From: Xylaria sp. FL1777
Lineage: Eukaryota; Ascomycota; Sordariomycetes; Xylariales; Xylariaceae
DNA: 23,988 nt
Assembly (NCBI GenBank): GCA_022578965.1
Contig: MU400910.1
Span: 1-23,988 of the forward strand
Direction of reading: 5' to 3'
In this document: piece after piece, positions 1 through 11,000 of the stretch
Numbering within the stretch: the stretch's first letter is position 1
Layout: each line of letters opens with the position of its first letter
Made by a program: the position numbers and the translations under genes
Notes under the pieces: model-generated
The model's database searches: none
The model's input: the letters and a program-made list of their open reading frames with translations, nothing else
Told to the model about the DNA's origin: nothing

Positions 1-759
1 AATAATTTAAATATTAAAAAAGCTTATTTATTATTATAATATAATAATATTTATTATAAATATAAAATTAATTAAAAAAAACATATAATTAAAAAATAAT
101 CTAAATATTAAAAAAGCTTATTTATTATTATAATATAGCAAAGTTTATTACTAATATAAAACTAATTAAAAAAAAGCAAATAACTAAAAAATAATCTAAA
201 TATTAAAAAAGCTTATTTATTATTATAATATAACAAAATCTATTATTAATATAAAACTAACTAAAAAAAAACATATAACTAAAAAGTAATCTAAATATTA
301 AAAAAGCTTGTTTGCTATTATAATATAGCAAGATTTATAACTAATATAAAACTAACTAAAAAAAAGTATATAACCAAAAAATAATCTAAATATTAAAAAA
401 GCTTATTTGCTATTATAATATAGCAAAGTTTATTATTAATATAAAACCAACTAAAAAAAAGCATGTAACTAAAAAGTAATTTAAATATTAAAAAAGCTTA
501 TTTGCTATTGCAATACAGCAAAGTTTGTTACTAATATAAAACTAACTAAAAAAAAGTATATAACTAAAAAATAATCTAAATATTAAAAAAGCTTGTTTAC
601 TATTATAATATAGCAAAGTTTATTACTAATATAAAACTAACTAAAAAAAAGTACGCAACTAGAAAGTAATTTAAATATTAAAAAAGCTTGTTTGCTATTG
701 TAATATAGCAAGGTTTATTATTAATATAAAACCGGCTAAAAAAAAACATGCAACTAAAA
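1..759. repeat. 95-bp tandem repeat array, eight copies
   Basis: The anchor AGCTT, preceded by a run of A, recurs at 21, 115, 210, 305, 400, 495, 590 and 685, a spacing of 94 once and then 95 six times. The array starts inside a unit at base 1, so it continues upstream of the window. It breaks off near 759. Between the copies at 115 and 495, eight of nine differences are transitions, as RIP would leave. Copies 4 to 8 keep more G and C than copies 1 to 3. There are no unique spacers, so this is a satellite or minisatellite and not a CRISPR array. Its role is unknown; it could be a subtelomeric or centromere-flanking repeat, or the internal repeat of a transposon. Confidence 0.9.
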
Positions 760-784
760 TTATAATTAAAAGGAGGATTTTAGA

Positions 785-925
785 AATCTAGGTGTACAAA
801 ATAAAAAGATTTAAGCAAGGACACAAAAAAATAGAAAAAATATAAATAAAGTTATAAGCAAGGTTAATATTTAGCAAGTATACAAAACAGAAAAATTTAA
901 GTAAAAATGTAAGCAAAAAAAACTA
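785..925. repeat. 86-bp direct duplication, two degenerate copies
   Basis: A segment around 791 (GGTGTACAAA) recurs at 877 (AGTATACAAA). The roughly 30 bases following each match almost entirely apart from transitions. It lies directly after the 95-bp array and may be its flank or a separate minisatellite. The stretch 770-800 keeps more G and C than its surroundings, so it is less mutated. No gene is seen between 760 and 1060. Confidence 0.5.
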
Positions 926-1060
926 TAATATTTTATTTACTTTTAGCTAACTATAAATATAATTATTAAATTAAACTAAGTATAAATAATTAGTATATTA
1001 ATTAATACATAAAAGTAATTTTTTACTTTTAATTTTTAATATAATAAATTTCTAATTTTT

Positions 1061-1064
1061 GTAC
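1061..1064. repeat. left target-site duplication (GTAC) of copy 1
   Basis: GTAC directly abuts the left end of the 304-bp repeat and is repeated directly after its right end at 1369-1372. Four matching bases alone are weak. They gain weight because the boundaries were fixed independently by aligning the three copies. Confidence 0.5.
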
Positions 1065-1368
1065 TAAAGTAAAATAAAGTAGCTAAATATGCTAACTAGC
1101 TAATTAAAGTAAATTTAAGCTAAGTTATATAATAGAAATAAAAATGTAAGTATTACGCTAAATTTTAAAGCATAAACTTAAAAATTATAAACAACATAAT
1201 AAAAATTAGCTATAGTTGCTTTATTTATATTATTAGATAGCCTTTTAATTAATCGTTTTATTTTTTAAATTATATATAGCTTAATTGCTTGGATGCATAA
1301 CTTATAACTTATTTCTTTGCAATTAAAGTATTATAATAAATCTAGCGTAATTTTACTGCTTTATTTTA
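1065..1368 (-). mobile_element. 304-bp repeat, copy 1, probable solo LTR
   Basis: This is the reverse complement of the 304-bp repeat at 1725 and 16378, matching end to end. It is flanked by GTAC at 1061-1064 and again at 1369-1372, which looks like a 4-bp target-site duplication; GTACT as a 5-bp duplication is possible if the left end is moved by one base. Its termini read TA...TA where copy 2 begins with TG, as expected if TG...CA ends were mutated by RIP. Differences from the other copies are mostly transitions, with a few transversions, for example in the middle of the element. A solo LTR left by recombination is the simplest reading. A short non-autonomous transposon cannot be excluded. 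Confidence 0.6.
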
Positions 1369-1372
1369 GTAC
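1369..1372. repeat. right target-site duplication (GTAC) of copy 1
   Basis: This is the partner of GTAC at 1061-1064. Both sit exactly at the alignment ends of the 304-bp repeat. The following base is T on the right, and the repeat's first base on the left is also T, so a 5-bp GTACT duplication is an alternative. Confidence 0.5.
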
Positions 1373-1724
1373 TAATAGCTAAAAAAAAAGTTAATACTTT
1401 AAAATTTAAACATATATTATTTTTATATACTTTTGCTAAAGTTTAAGTTTTTAGCAATAAGCTAGGCCTTAAAACCTTAATTTTGCATTAACTTTGCTAT
1501 TATATACTACTTTATACTATATTTATACTTTTAAAATATATAATAGTTATAAGAAAAATAGCACTATTAGCAATAAAATATTTAAAAAATTAAAAAGCAT
1601 TACAAAATGTTTATAAGTAAGTATTTTTAACTAAATATTAATATATATATAAAATATAGTGCAATAACTTGTTTTTTAATAGCATAACATAAATATAGCT
1701 TTAAAAAATAAACCATTTATATAT
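1373..1724. other. AT-rich spacer between copies 1 and 2, no gene seen
   Basis: These 352 bases separate two inverted copies of the 304-bp repeat. I see no open frame, RNA gene or tandem repeat. The final bases before the repeat are ATAT, used below as a possible target-site duplication. The same spacer separates the arms of an inverted pair, so the region 1065-2028 could fold into a large hairpin. Confidence 0.5.
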
Positions 1725-2028
1725 TGAAATGGAGCAGTGCGATCGCGCAAGATTTACTATACTACTCCAATTGCAAAGAGATAAGTCATAACTTATGCAT
1801 TTAAGCAATTAGGCCATATATGAATTAAAGAATTAAACGATTAATTAAAAAGCTATTTAATAATACAAATAAAGCAACTGTAGCTAATTTTTATTTTGTT
1901 GTGCATTATTGTTAAGTTTATACTTTAAAATTTAGCGTAATACTTATACTTTTATTTTTATTATATAACTTAGCTTAAATTTATTTTAACTAGCTAGTTA
2001 GCTTATTTAGCTACTTTACTTTACTTTA
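1725..2028 (+). mobile_element. 304-bp repeat, copy 2, probable left LTR
   Basis: This copy begins with TG and matches copy 3 over 304 bases with no indel. I count about 48 differences and all are transitions. In its first 60 or so bases it keeps the unmutated state, including the CpG-rich GCGATCGCGC at 1739-1748; further on copy 3 keeps more C and G. The left outer flank is ATAT (1721-1724), matching the right outer flank of copy 3. The base next to the inner end is followed by TTTTCTTTT (2030-2038), a purine run on the minus strand that could be a polypurine tract if the element runs right to left. T-runs are common here, so that point is weak. Confidence 0.6.
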
Positions 2029-5000
2029 ATTTTCTTTTATTAAAATATAGCTGCTTTTAGTTTATTTTAATACTTATAATTATATAGTTCTCTATTTTTA
2101 TTAGCGTTTTTTAAACAGGGTTAATATTATTTTTCTTTGCTTATTTAGTTTTATAAGTTCTTTTTTATCTTTTTTGCTACGTTTAAAAGTAGCTTAAGCT
2201 TTAGCGCTTATAAAAGCATTATAGCTTCGTTAAAACTAGTTTTAGCTTTTTTATATATCTAAATATATAAGCAAAAGCTTTTAGAAATGCTTAGCGTTTT
2301 TTTTATAAAAGTGCTTATAAAAAGTTTATACTTCTTTTTTTTTAAACTGTTAAGCTTAGCTAAGCTTTATACTTAACTTACTATACTTAAAAGAAAAAAT
2401 ATCTGCAAAGGTTTTTGTAGTAAAATAACTCCGTATTGCTAAAACGTTTTTATATTACTTATAATATAACTTTTTTAGTATAATTATTGGTTTTTTTTGC
2501 TAGGAACTTTTTTTGCGCTTTAAAGTAAAAAGCATTAAAAAAATAAAACAATTAATTTTTAGTTTTCTTTTTAGCGTTTTTCTTTTACTTTATGTATTTT
2601 TAACGCTTAATAATAAAAAAGCTAACTTATTAAATTTAAAGAAAATTGCCTTTAGTTCTTTTAAGAAATAATAAAGCTTAGCGTTTATTAAAAGCAATAA
2701 ACGTAAATCTTTTTATAACTTAAGGCTAAAGTACTTTTTAAAGTTTGCTTTTAAGAATTAAATAAGCTATTTATAACTTTTTTAATTATTAATACCTTTT
2801 TTTAAATATTAGCTTATTAAGTTGCAAAACATATAGTATAAATATAAAGCTTTAATAAACCTACATATATAATTATTGCACTAACAAAAGCAAAAAAGTA
2901 TAAAATAGCTTAATATAACTTTTATATTAAAGTGCTTTATTGTTTAATACTTTTGTAATCTTTAGAAAACTTATTTATTATTTTTATTAATAGCATGTTT
3001 AAAGTTTAAAATATATGCTACTTTTAAAACAGTATTAATAAAAATAGTAATTTAATAATTGTTTAAGCAATATTTTATTATAAAATATTTTATTTAAAAA
3101 GTTATAGCAATTATTGCAGCTTACTTTATATTTTGCTAGTTTATAAAAAAATCTTTTATAAATTAGCTATACTTAAGTTTAATACTTATTTTTAAAGCTT
3201 TAGCTCTTTTATTTATATATAGCTAAAGCAACATGTTTAGCAAAGCTTTTATTTTATGCTTATTTAGCTATTTTTTAGCGTTTAGCTTTATAAAAATATT
3301 TGTAATATAAACAGCTTTAATTTTTTATTCTATAGTGTTTACTTTATAAAAGTTTTTATAATAACTATAAACAGCAAGCCTTTTTTAATAATTTAAATAC
3401 TTTTGTTTATATTAGTAAGTTTTTTTAGTAGCTGTTTGTTATTTTAAAAAAAAAGTCTTTAACTACTGCTTTTTATTATTTTTATATATTATTTTTAGAA
3501 CTTTACTTAGCAAAAAACAATAAGCTAGCTTTTATTTATTGTAAAGCTTTAGTTTATTAAAATGTTTTATATTATTATCTTTTTAATAATTATTTAAAGC
3601 TTTTTTTAATAACAGTTTTTTTAAAGATTTTATAAATAATAACTATTAAATATTTAGTTTTTATACTACAGGTTTTTATTTTTTATATAGTTTTAGCTTT
3701 ATTGCTAAAACTATTAAATTTTTTATAAACATAACGTTAAACTTATTAAAGCAAAAATTGTTATTTTTGCAGTATTTTTTAATTTTAAATAAGTACTATA
3801 TTAATATTATAAGACTTTTTATAGCTATAAATCTTAATATTTAGTTTGTAGCTTATAAAAATGCCTTTAAATATTTAGTTTTTAGTTTAAGCATATAAAA
3901 TAACGTTTTATTTGTGTTTATTAAGCGGTTTTATGCAACAAAATATATTATAAAAGCCTTTTTTTAAAAATTAAGCGCTTTTTTACTAAGCAATAAGTTA
4001 AAAGTATAAAAAACTCTTATTAAAATTACATATAATATAAACTACTAATATTTTAACGTTTTTTTATTATAATACTTTTTATATATTAAATATATTGCTT
4101 TTTTTTATATTTGTTAAACTAAGTTTAAAAATAAGTTCTAGTAAGTTTTGCTATCTTTAAAAAACGTATAGCTAAAGTGCTTTTTTAATACTACTTTTTT
4201 TCTTTTTTTTAGGTTTCTAAAAAACAAACTCCTTATAAAAGTTACTTTTTTTTATATAAAATAAAACTTCAAAACAGACTTTAAAAAAACATTAACTAAA
4301 AAAAGCAGTATATTTTCTAGCTAAACATTTTCTGCATTTAGTTTTTTAATTTATAAAAAAAGCTAGCAGGCTAAATATTTTTTGTATTTTAAATTCTTAA
4401 CAATTATTAGCTTTTTTTTAAAGCTATTTTTAAAAAGCTATTAGTTCTTAAAGAAAAACTTTTTATAATTAGCAGTTAAGTTTATATATATATGCTTATT
4501 TTTTTTTTTTTTTGCTTTTTTTTTAAAGTTTGCTATTTTTTATGCTAGTTGTTTATATGCTTTAATATTAAGTGTTAGCTTTATAAAACTTTTAAAAAAG
4601 AATGCTTTTATTTTTAGTTAATTTGTAGTACTAATAACTTTTTTAAAAATAAAAAATATAATAATTAAAAGCGTATGTATATAATAAAAGCAATTCTTAA
4701 TAATATTTAAGCGTATATATACTTTTGCTATATTTTATAATTTAATAAAAAATGTAAGCAAGTTAAAAATTTTAATATAAGTTAAAAGTGCAAAAGCAAA
4801 TAGTATAAAAAGTATAAAGTATAAGTATTAATATTAGTACTGCTTGCTTTACATAGTTTAATATTTTTAATTGCTAATTTAAGTTATTATTTTTTAGTAA
4901 TTATAAAATCTTTTAAATATAAATACTAAAAGCATTTATACTAAATATAAAAAGTTAAAATTTATTAAATAGGTAAAATAGCAAAATTAAGTGTAAATAA

Positions 5001-8000
5001 AAAGTTTAATAAAGCAAATATAATAAAAAAAAGGCCAGAATATATATTTTTAAACTAGTGCACCTTTTTTTTATAAACTTACTATACTATTTTTAATTTA
5101 TTAATTAATTATTTTATTGCTAAAATAAATTATTAATTGTTAAATGCTTTTATAATAATTACTTTTTATATGTTTATACTAGTATTAATTAAAAAATAAG
5201 CAAGTAAAGTAATTTTAGTTAGCTAAATAGTTACTTTTTAACTTCTTTTTAATATATTTATAACTTACTTTTTTTAAATATTTATTGCTACTAATAGTAA
5301 AGTAAATAACTTAAGCTTTAGTAAGTATAAAAAAAAAGCTTGTTTTTTTTTTTAATTTATTTTTTTTTAAGTAGTTCTAAAGCTTAAATTTTCTTTGCAA
5401 TCTTTTTTTTTAGTGCTTAAGTTTTTAAATCACTTAAATTATGCTTTTATTATAAAGTCTTTATTCTTAAGTAATATAATTAATGCTTGCTTAATTAAGC
5501 ACTCAAAAAACAATTCTTGCGTTATTAATAAGGTCTTAAACAATTAAAAAGCATTATAGCAGTTAATTAATATTTAGAAAATTAATACTGCTTAACTAAT
5601 AAACAGTTGTACCTATAATATTTAAAAAGTTAAGTTTATTAATAAATAGCAAAATATATATGCTTTTTTTTTCTTTAGATTTTGTTTTTTTTATTTAGCT
5701 AACTTTTTTTGTTTTATATAATTAAGCACTAAGCTATTTACAGATTAAAATTTTTAGTAGTAATACTAGTAGCAAATATATTTAATAAAAAATTAGTTAT
5801 AATTTTTTTTGTATATATTATGCAAATTAACATATTTAAGCTAGCTTTAGCTAAATAAAAAAGCAAAAGCATTTAAAATCTTGCTTATTATATATAAAAG
5901 CAACTAAAAGCAGTTTTTAAAGCAAATATATATATTAAATCCTTTATAACTTTTATTAACTTATAGCTATGTTTATATAGCTGTTTAGAATATAAAATGT
6001 TATACCTTGTAAGCATTACGAATAGTTGCTAATAATAGCTAAAAGCAAAAAGTATATAAAGCTTTATTTTTTTTTTTCTTGCTGCATTATTCCAAAATAA
6101 AGATTTAATATATATGCTAATTACGCGTTTATTATTTAGTTATAAAACTATTTATTTTATAAATTTAAAGGCAACATAACTAAATATCTTAAGGCTAATA
6201 TAGTAACTGCAGCAGTTAAAAAAGATCTTATGCTTAAGAACTCTAAAAAACAAATAGTTTTAACTAGAAATACTTTTGTTTGCTTAACTAAAAAAAAAAC
6301 TAAATTAAAACATAAGTTAAAACGTTTTTTTTAAGCTAATCTTATTGTTTAGTTTATTAAAAGTAATATTAGTAAATAATAATTTAGTATTGCTTAAAAG
6401 ATTAGCATAACGCTTAAGTGTTTAAAAAAATAGCTAAAAAAATAAATTAAATAAGTTATATAAAATAAAATAAAATAAAGAAATTAAACAATTTGCTTAT
6501 ATAGTAATGTTTTTTTTAATATAATTTGCAATTATCTTTTTTTATTGTATAGCTTATAAATTTTTTTTTAAGCGTAATAAATAAAAAAAGAATAGTTATT
6601 ATATAAAAAGTTAAGTTATAATATTTATAAAAGCAAATATATAAAACTTTTGTAATAAAAAAATCAAGAATATATAAAATAAGAATTATTAATACTAAAT
6701 CGTTAAATCTTTTTTTGTTTTTTTTTTAGTTTTTATTTTTTTAGCTTTATATAATTAAATAATCCTGCTTAATTTTCTGTAGTAAAGTTTTATTTTTGTT
6801 AAGCTTACTTTAAACTTTGCTTAAGCGTTTGCTGTTTTATTAAATGTTTATTATTGCTTAATAGTAGCTTTAGGTTATTATTAGTAATTTAAGCGTATAA
6901 AATATAAACTAGTAATTTCTTAGGATGTAATAATAGTGTTTTTTGCTTTTTAGTAGTTTTAAAGTTTTTATTAAGTATTAAATAGTTTAAACTAAAAGCA
7001 AAAAAAGCTGTTTAGTTTTAAATAAAAATAATAAAACAATTAAAAGTAAAAAAACTTATATATAAGCGTTAGTGCAGTAAAATAAATTTAAGTAGTTAAA
7101 ACTAATAAGTAGTTTTTACTTTTGTTTTTTTTGTTTTTATACATTTTTAAAAAAAAGCAATAATAATTTATATTAAAACTAAGCTACTTAGCTATTTAAA
7201 AAACATTAAAATAAAATAAAGACTTATGTTTTTAGCATAATAATAAAAAAAGTGCTAATAAATTAGCTGCTATAAAACTAACAAATATAAAACTAATAGA
7301 AAAAAAGCTATAAAAAATACGCTTAGTTTTAAGCAAAAAAAAATAGTTTTATGCATTATAACTTAATTATATAAACTTATATAATTAGTAAAAATAAAAA
7401 ACAAAACAATTAGTAAAAAAATAAAAAGTAAAAAAAAAAAAATCTATTATTTTAGTTTTTATTAGTTATTACTTTTTAAAGCGCTTTATAGTATAATAGC
7501 TAAAAAAATAAGGTAAGCTATTATATTTTTTAGCACTTAAAATGTTTAAAGCGCTAAAAGTTATACTGCAGCTTTTATAAACTTAAAAAGCTTTTATAAC
7601 TTATTATATTTTTTTTATTTTTTGCAGCTTAATTATTATAGCTTTAATTATTAAAAGCTTTATTATTTTAGTTTAATCTTTAATAAATAGCTGTAATACT
7701 AGTAGTTTATATATTAAAGTTAAGATTTTTTAGTTTTTAGTACTTTTAGTTATCTTATATAAATTGCTTTAATTTTTTAAAAAAAAATAACCTTTTTAAT
7801 TTTTTGCTAGTTAGTTTTGCTAATTAGTATTACTTATAATTAACATTTTTCTTAACTTTATAAAAGTTAATTTATTTGTATAGCAGCTTTTTATTGTTAG
7901 ACTTATTTATTAAAAGCATAGTATTATAAAAAAAAACAAAAAAGCCCTTTTTAAATAGTTGCTTAATTTTATAAGCGTTTTTTTAAAATTTAGCTTTTAT

Positions 8001-11000
8001 AACTAATCTTTTTTTTTTAGTTATAATTGCCTTAACTTTTATAACATTTTAGTTGCAATGTTTTAGCTATTTAACTTTAGCTTTAATAAAATCTTTATAA
8101 AAAGCAACATTTTATTACTTAATTATTTTTTATGTTAGTATTACATTTTTTATTAGCAAAATTAACATTTTTTTATATATTAGCTTATATAAGCTGCAGC
8201 TATAGTAACGCACAAAAATGTAATCTATTTATACTACTAAATTTAAGTATTTTAGCTAATTTTTTCCGGTTTTATTTATTACTTATATAAAGCTTTTTTT
8301 TATTAGCTTATAGCCTTTTTTAATAAAGCTTTAAGCCTAAAAATAATAAGCTAAACTATAGTTTATTTTGTAGCTTAAAGTATTTACTGCGTTTTTTATT
8401 TCTTTTTTAAATTTAAAGCTATTGTTATATTTAATTTTTATAAGAACTTTGTGCTAAAACATAATCTTTTTTTTAATAAATTTAAGTATTTTTAAAAAAT
8501 CTACGTGTTTTAAAAGTTTAGCTTTTAAATAAGTTGTTATTTTGCATTTTGCTTTTATAATAGCTTTAAATTTATTGCTTAATAGCATAGTTTATACATT
8601 TATAACTTAAGAAACTAGAAAATTTAAAGAGTAATTAAAATAGTATTTTTTAGTTCTTTTGCTATTTGCAGATTTTTAGCAATTAAAGCAATTAGCAATT
8701 ATAACATAAACATTTTAATAAAAGCCTTTTTAGTAATATCCTTAAATTATTTATTAAGTTATAAATATTTAGCCCTTATAAGTTATCTTTTTATGGTTTT
8801 TTTTAATAAAAGCTTTTTAGGTTTTTTTATTATTAATAACCTTTTTTGGCATTTTTTTAAACTTTGCTTTTTTTTAAAGAATAGATTTATTAACGAAAAA
8901 TTTAAAAGCTTTTTTTTTAAAGTAATTTTGCTTTTTTTTTGTTATAAGTTTTTTTGGAACTTGCTTAAAAATAAAATACTTAGTAATTTGCTTGCTTTTT
9001 TTGCTTTAATTTTTTTTTAAGTATAGCAAAAGTTCTGTTCTTTAGTATACTAAGCTTTTAATTAATTAATCGCTTGATTTCTTATATATAATAATAATAG
9101 CTATTATATATAATTAAAAATTAATAAAATCTTTTATATTTTTTTTTTAATAATTATTTAACTTATTTAATAGCTTAAAAAGTTTTTTAAAAAGCTTATT
9201 AGCAGCTGTATGTTTTTTTTTTAATATATAATAAAATATAAAATTAAAAGTCTTTATATATGCTATTTATTTTGTTAATTAAGCATTTAGCAATGCTAAA
9301 AATCCATTATTTAGCTATGCTATAAAAACTTTTGCATTAGTTTTTAAATAAAACGTAATTTTATAAAAATAGTTTTGCAACTTTTAAAAAGTTTTAATAA
9401 TAGCAAGCTTTTTTAGCTTTATAGCATTATATCTTTTTTTAAGGCTTTTTTATGTTCTAGACTTATATTTTGCTAGTTTAATAGCTTTATTAACTTTTTA
9501 GCATAAAATAGCGCTTTAGCTAGTTTTAAAAACATTTACCTTTAGCTAAATAAGTTCTTTTATATAATTAAAAGTAATAAGAATAAAAGCTGTTATAATA
9601 GCTTTTTAAAGCTCTTTTATAGCTTTTTTTTGCGGTTTTTTAAAGCAAAACAGCTTATTTTTTCGTAATAAAACCATTAATAGTTTTGCAATTATAGTAT
9701 ACTTTTATATTTATATTTAGTAATATACCGTTATTTTTAAAAAAAACCGTACTTTTATAATATTTTTGCAAGTTTTTTACTTAAGAATTTTTATTACTTT
9801 TGCTTTTATTAAGCTTTTACTATTAGTGCTATATATATAACTAATTATTTTAGTTGTTTGTTTTGCTTATTTGCTTTTAAGTATGCTAGCTATAATTTTA
9901 GCTAGCTTAAAATTAAGTAGCATAGCATTAAAATTCTTAAAATGCTTTAATATAAACTATTTAATTCTTAAAGCAACTTTACGATTATTATACTTAGTAG
10001 TAAATCTTTTAATTACTACGTTATTAAAAAAAGGTTTGCACTTTATTAATAATATATTATATAAAACTCTTAATAGCACCTTTAAAAATTAAGCTATTAA
10101 ATTTATTGCTTTTTATAAAAAAGTAGTTATTTAGAAAAAGCTTATTAGTATAAAAAAAGCAGTTATTGCTTAGCTAAAAATAAAAAGTAATATTTAATTA
10201 TATTTTAAAAATAAATTAACTATAAAAATTATTTTATATATTGCAAACTTTTTAAAGAACTTATTATAGCTTTAAGAAAAATTAGCATTACATATAATAA
10301 CTGCGTTTATTTTTATAGCTAAATTAATTAATTAAACTTTTTTACTTTTTTTTTGCACTAAAAACTAAGCGTTATAATACAAACTGTAAGCTTTTTTAAG
10401 AACGTTATGCTTAAGTTAAATTTTTAAAACCTTTATAGTAATATTTTTTAAAGGTTTAAAAATTAAAATGCTGCAAATTTGCTATGCTTTATAAAAAACT
10501 GTTTTAATTTTATAAAAAGAAAAAATCTTATTATATATTTTTTCTATTTTAAAAAAGTTCCAAAAAAGTGCTATTTCTTTGCAATACTATATTTTAGTTA
10601 ATAATACTGCTTTTTGCTAAATAAAGTTAGTTATATAAAGCTTTTTTAAAAAAATAGCTAGTTGTTTAATAGTTAATTAAGTGCTTTTAAAAATAGTACT
10701 AAAACGTAAATATATGTTTTAATAAATGCTATTTTATTAAAATAGCGCAAGATCTTTTAAGTAATAGCTTGTTTTTTTTAAAGCTTGCTTTTTTTACTTA
10801 TAAAATTTAAGTAAAACAGTGCTATTAAATAGCACGTTATTTTTAAAATAAATCTTTTTATTTTTTGTTTTATATATTATATTTAAAATTATTATTTTAC
10901 TTTTTATTAATTTGTTAGTTTTTAAAGCTTAAAAAGTTAATAGTGCTTAAGTTAAAGTTATAATTAAGTTATATTTGCTTTTTAATTTATATGCAAGATT

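Noticed and set aside
1..759. Regularly spaced repeats resembling a CRISPR array
   Set aside because: The whole 95-bp unit repeats, with no unique spacers. The same holds for the 52-bp and 70-bp arrays.
770..785. AAGGAGGATT, resembling a bacterial ribosome binding site
   Set aside because: No open frame follows and the sequence bears fungal RIP marks. It is simply a patch that kept its G.
1713..1732. CCATTT and AAATGG inverted repeat across the start of copy 2
   Set aside because: Six-base arms that are not shared by copies 1 and 3; likely chance.
2029..2045. Primer-binding site or polypurine tract beside the LTRs
   Set aside because: The TTTTCTTTT run could be a minus-strand polypurine tract, but such runs are everywhere here. 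No tRNA-complementary site is recognisable at either inner LTR edge, so neither is annotated.
8793..9020. Plus-strand open frame of 75 codons
   Set aside because: It is almost all Phe, Leu, Lys, Asn and Ile, the translation expected of T-rich noise. No domain is seen and its length is near the maximum expected by chance here.
9871..10092. Plus-strand open frame of 73 codons, with a coding-like extension to about 10620
   Set aside because: The peptide looks somewhat more varied, but over 10261-10620 the frame has about as many stops (10) as an alternative frame (12), so the apparent extension is not supported. It begins at TTG with no context.
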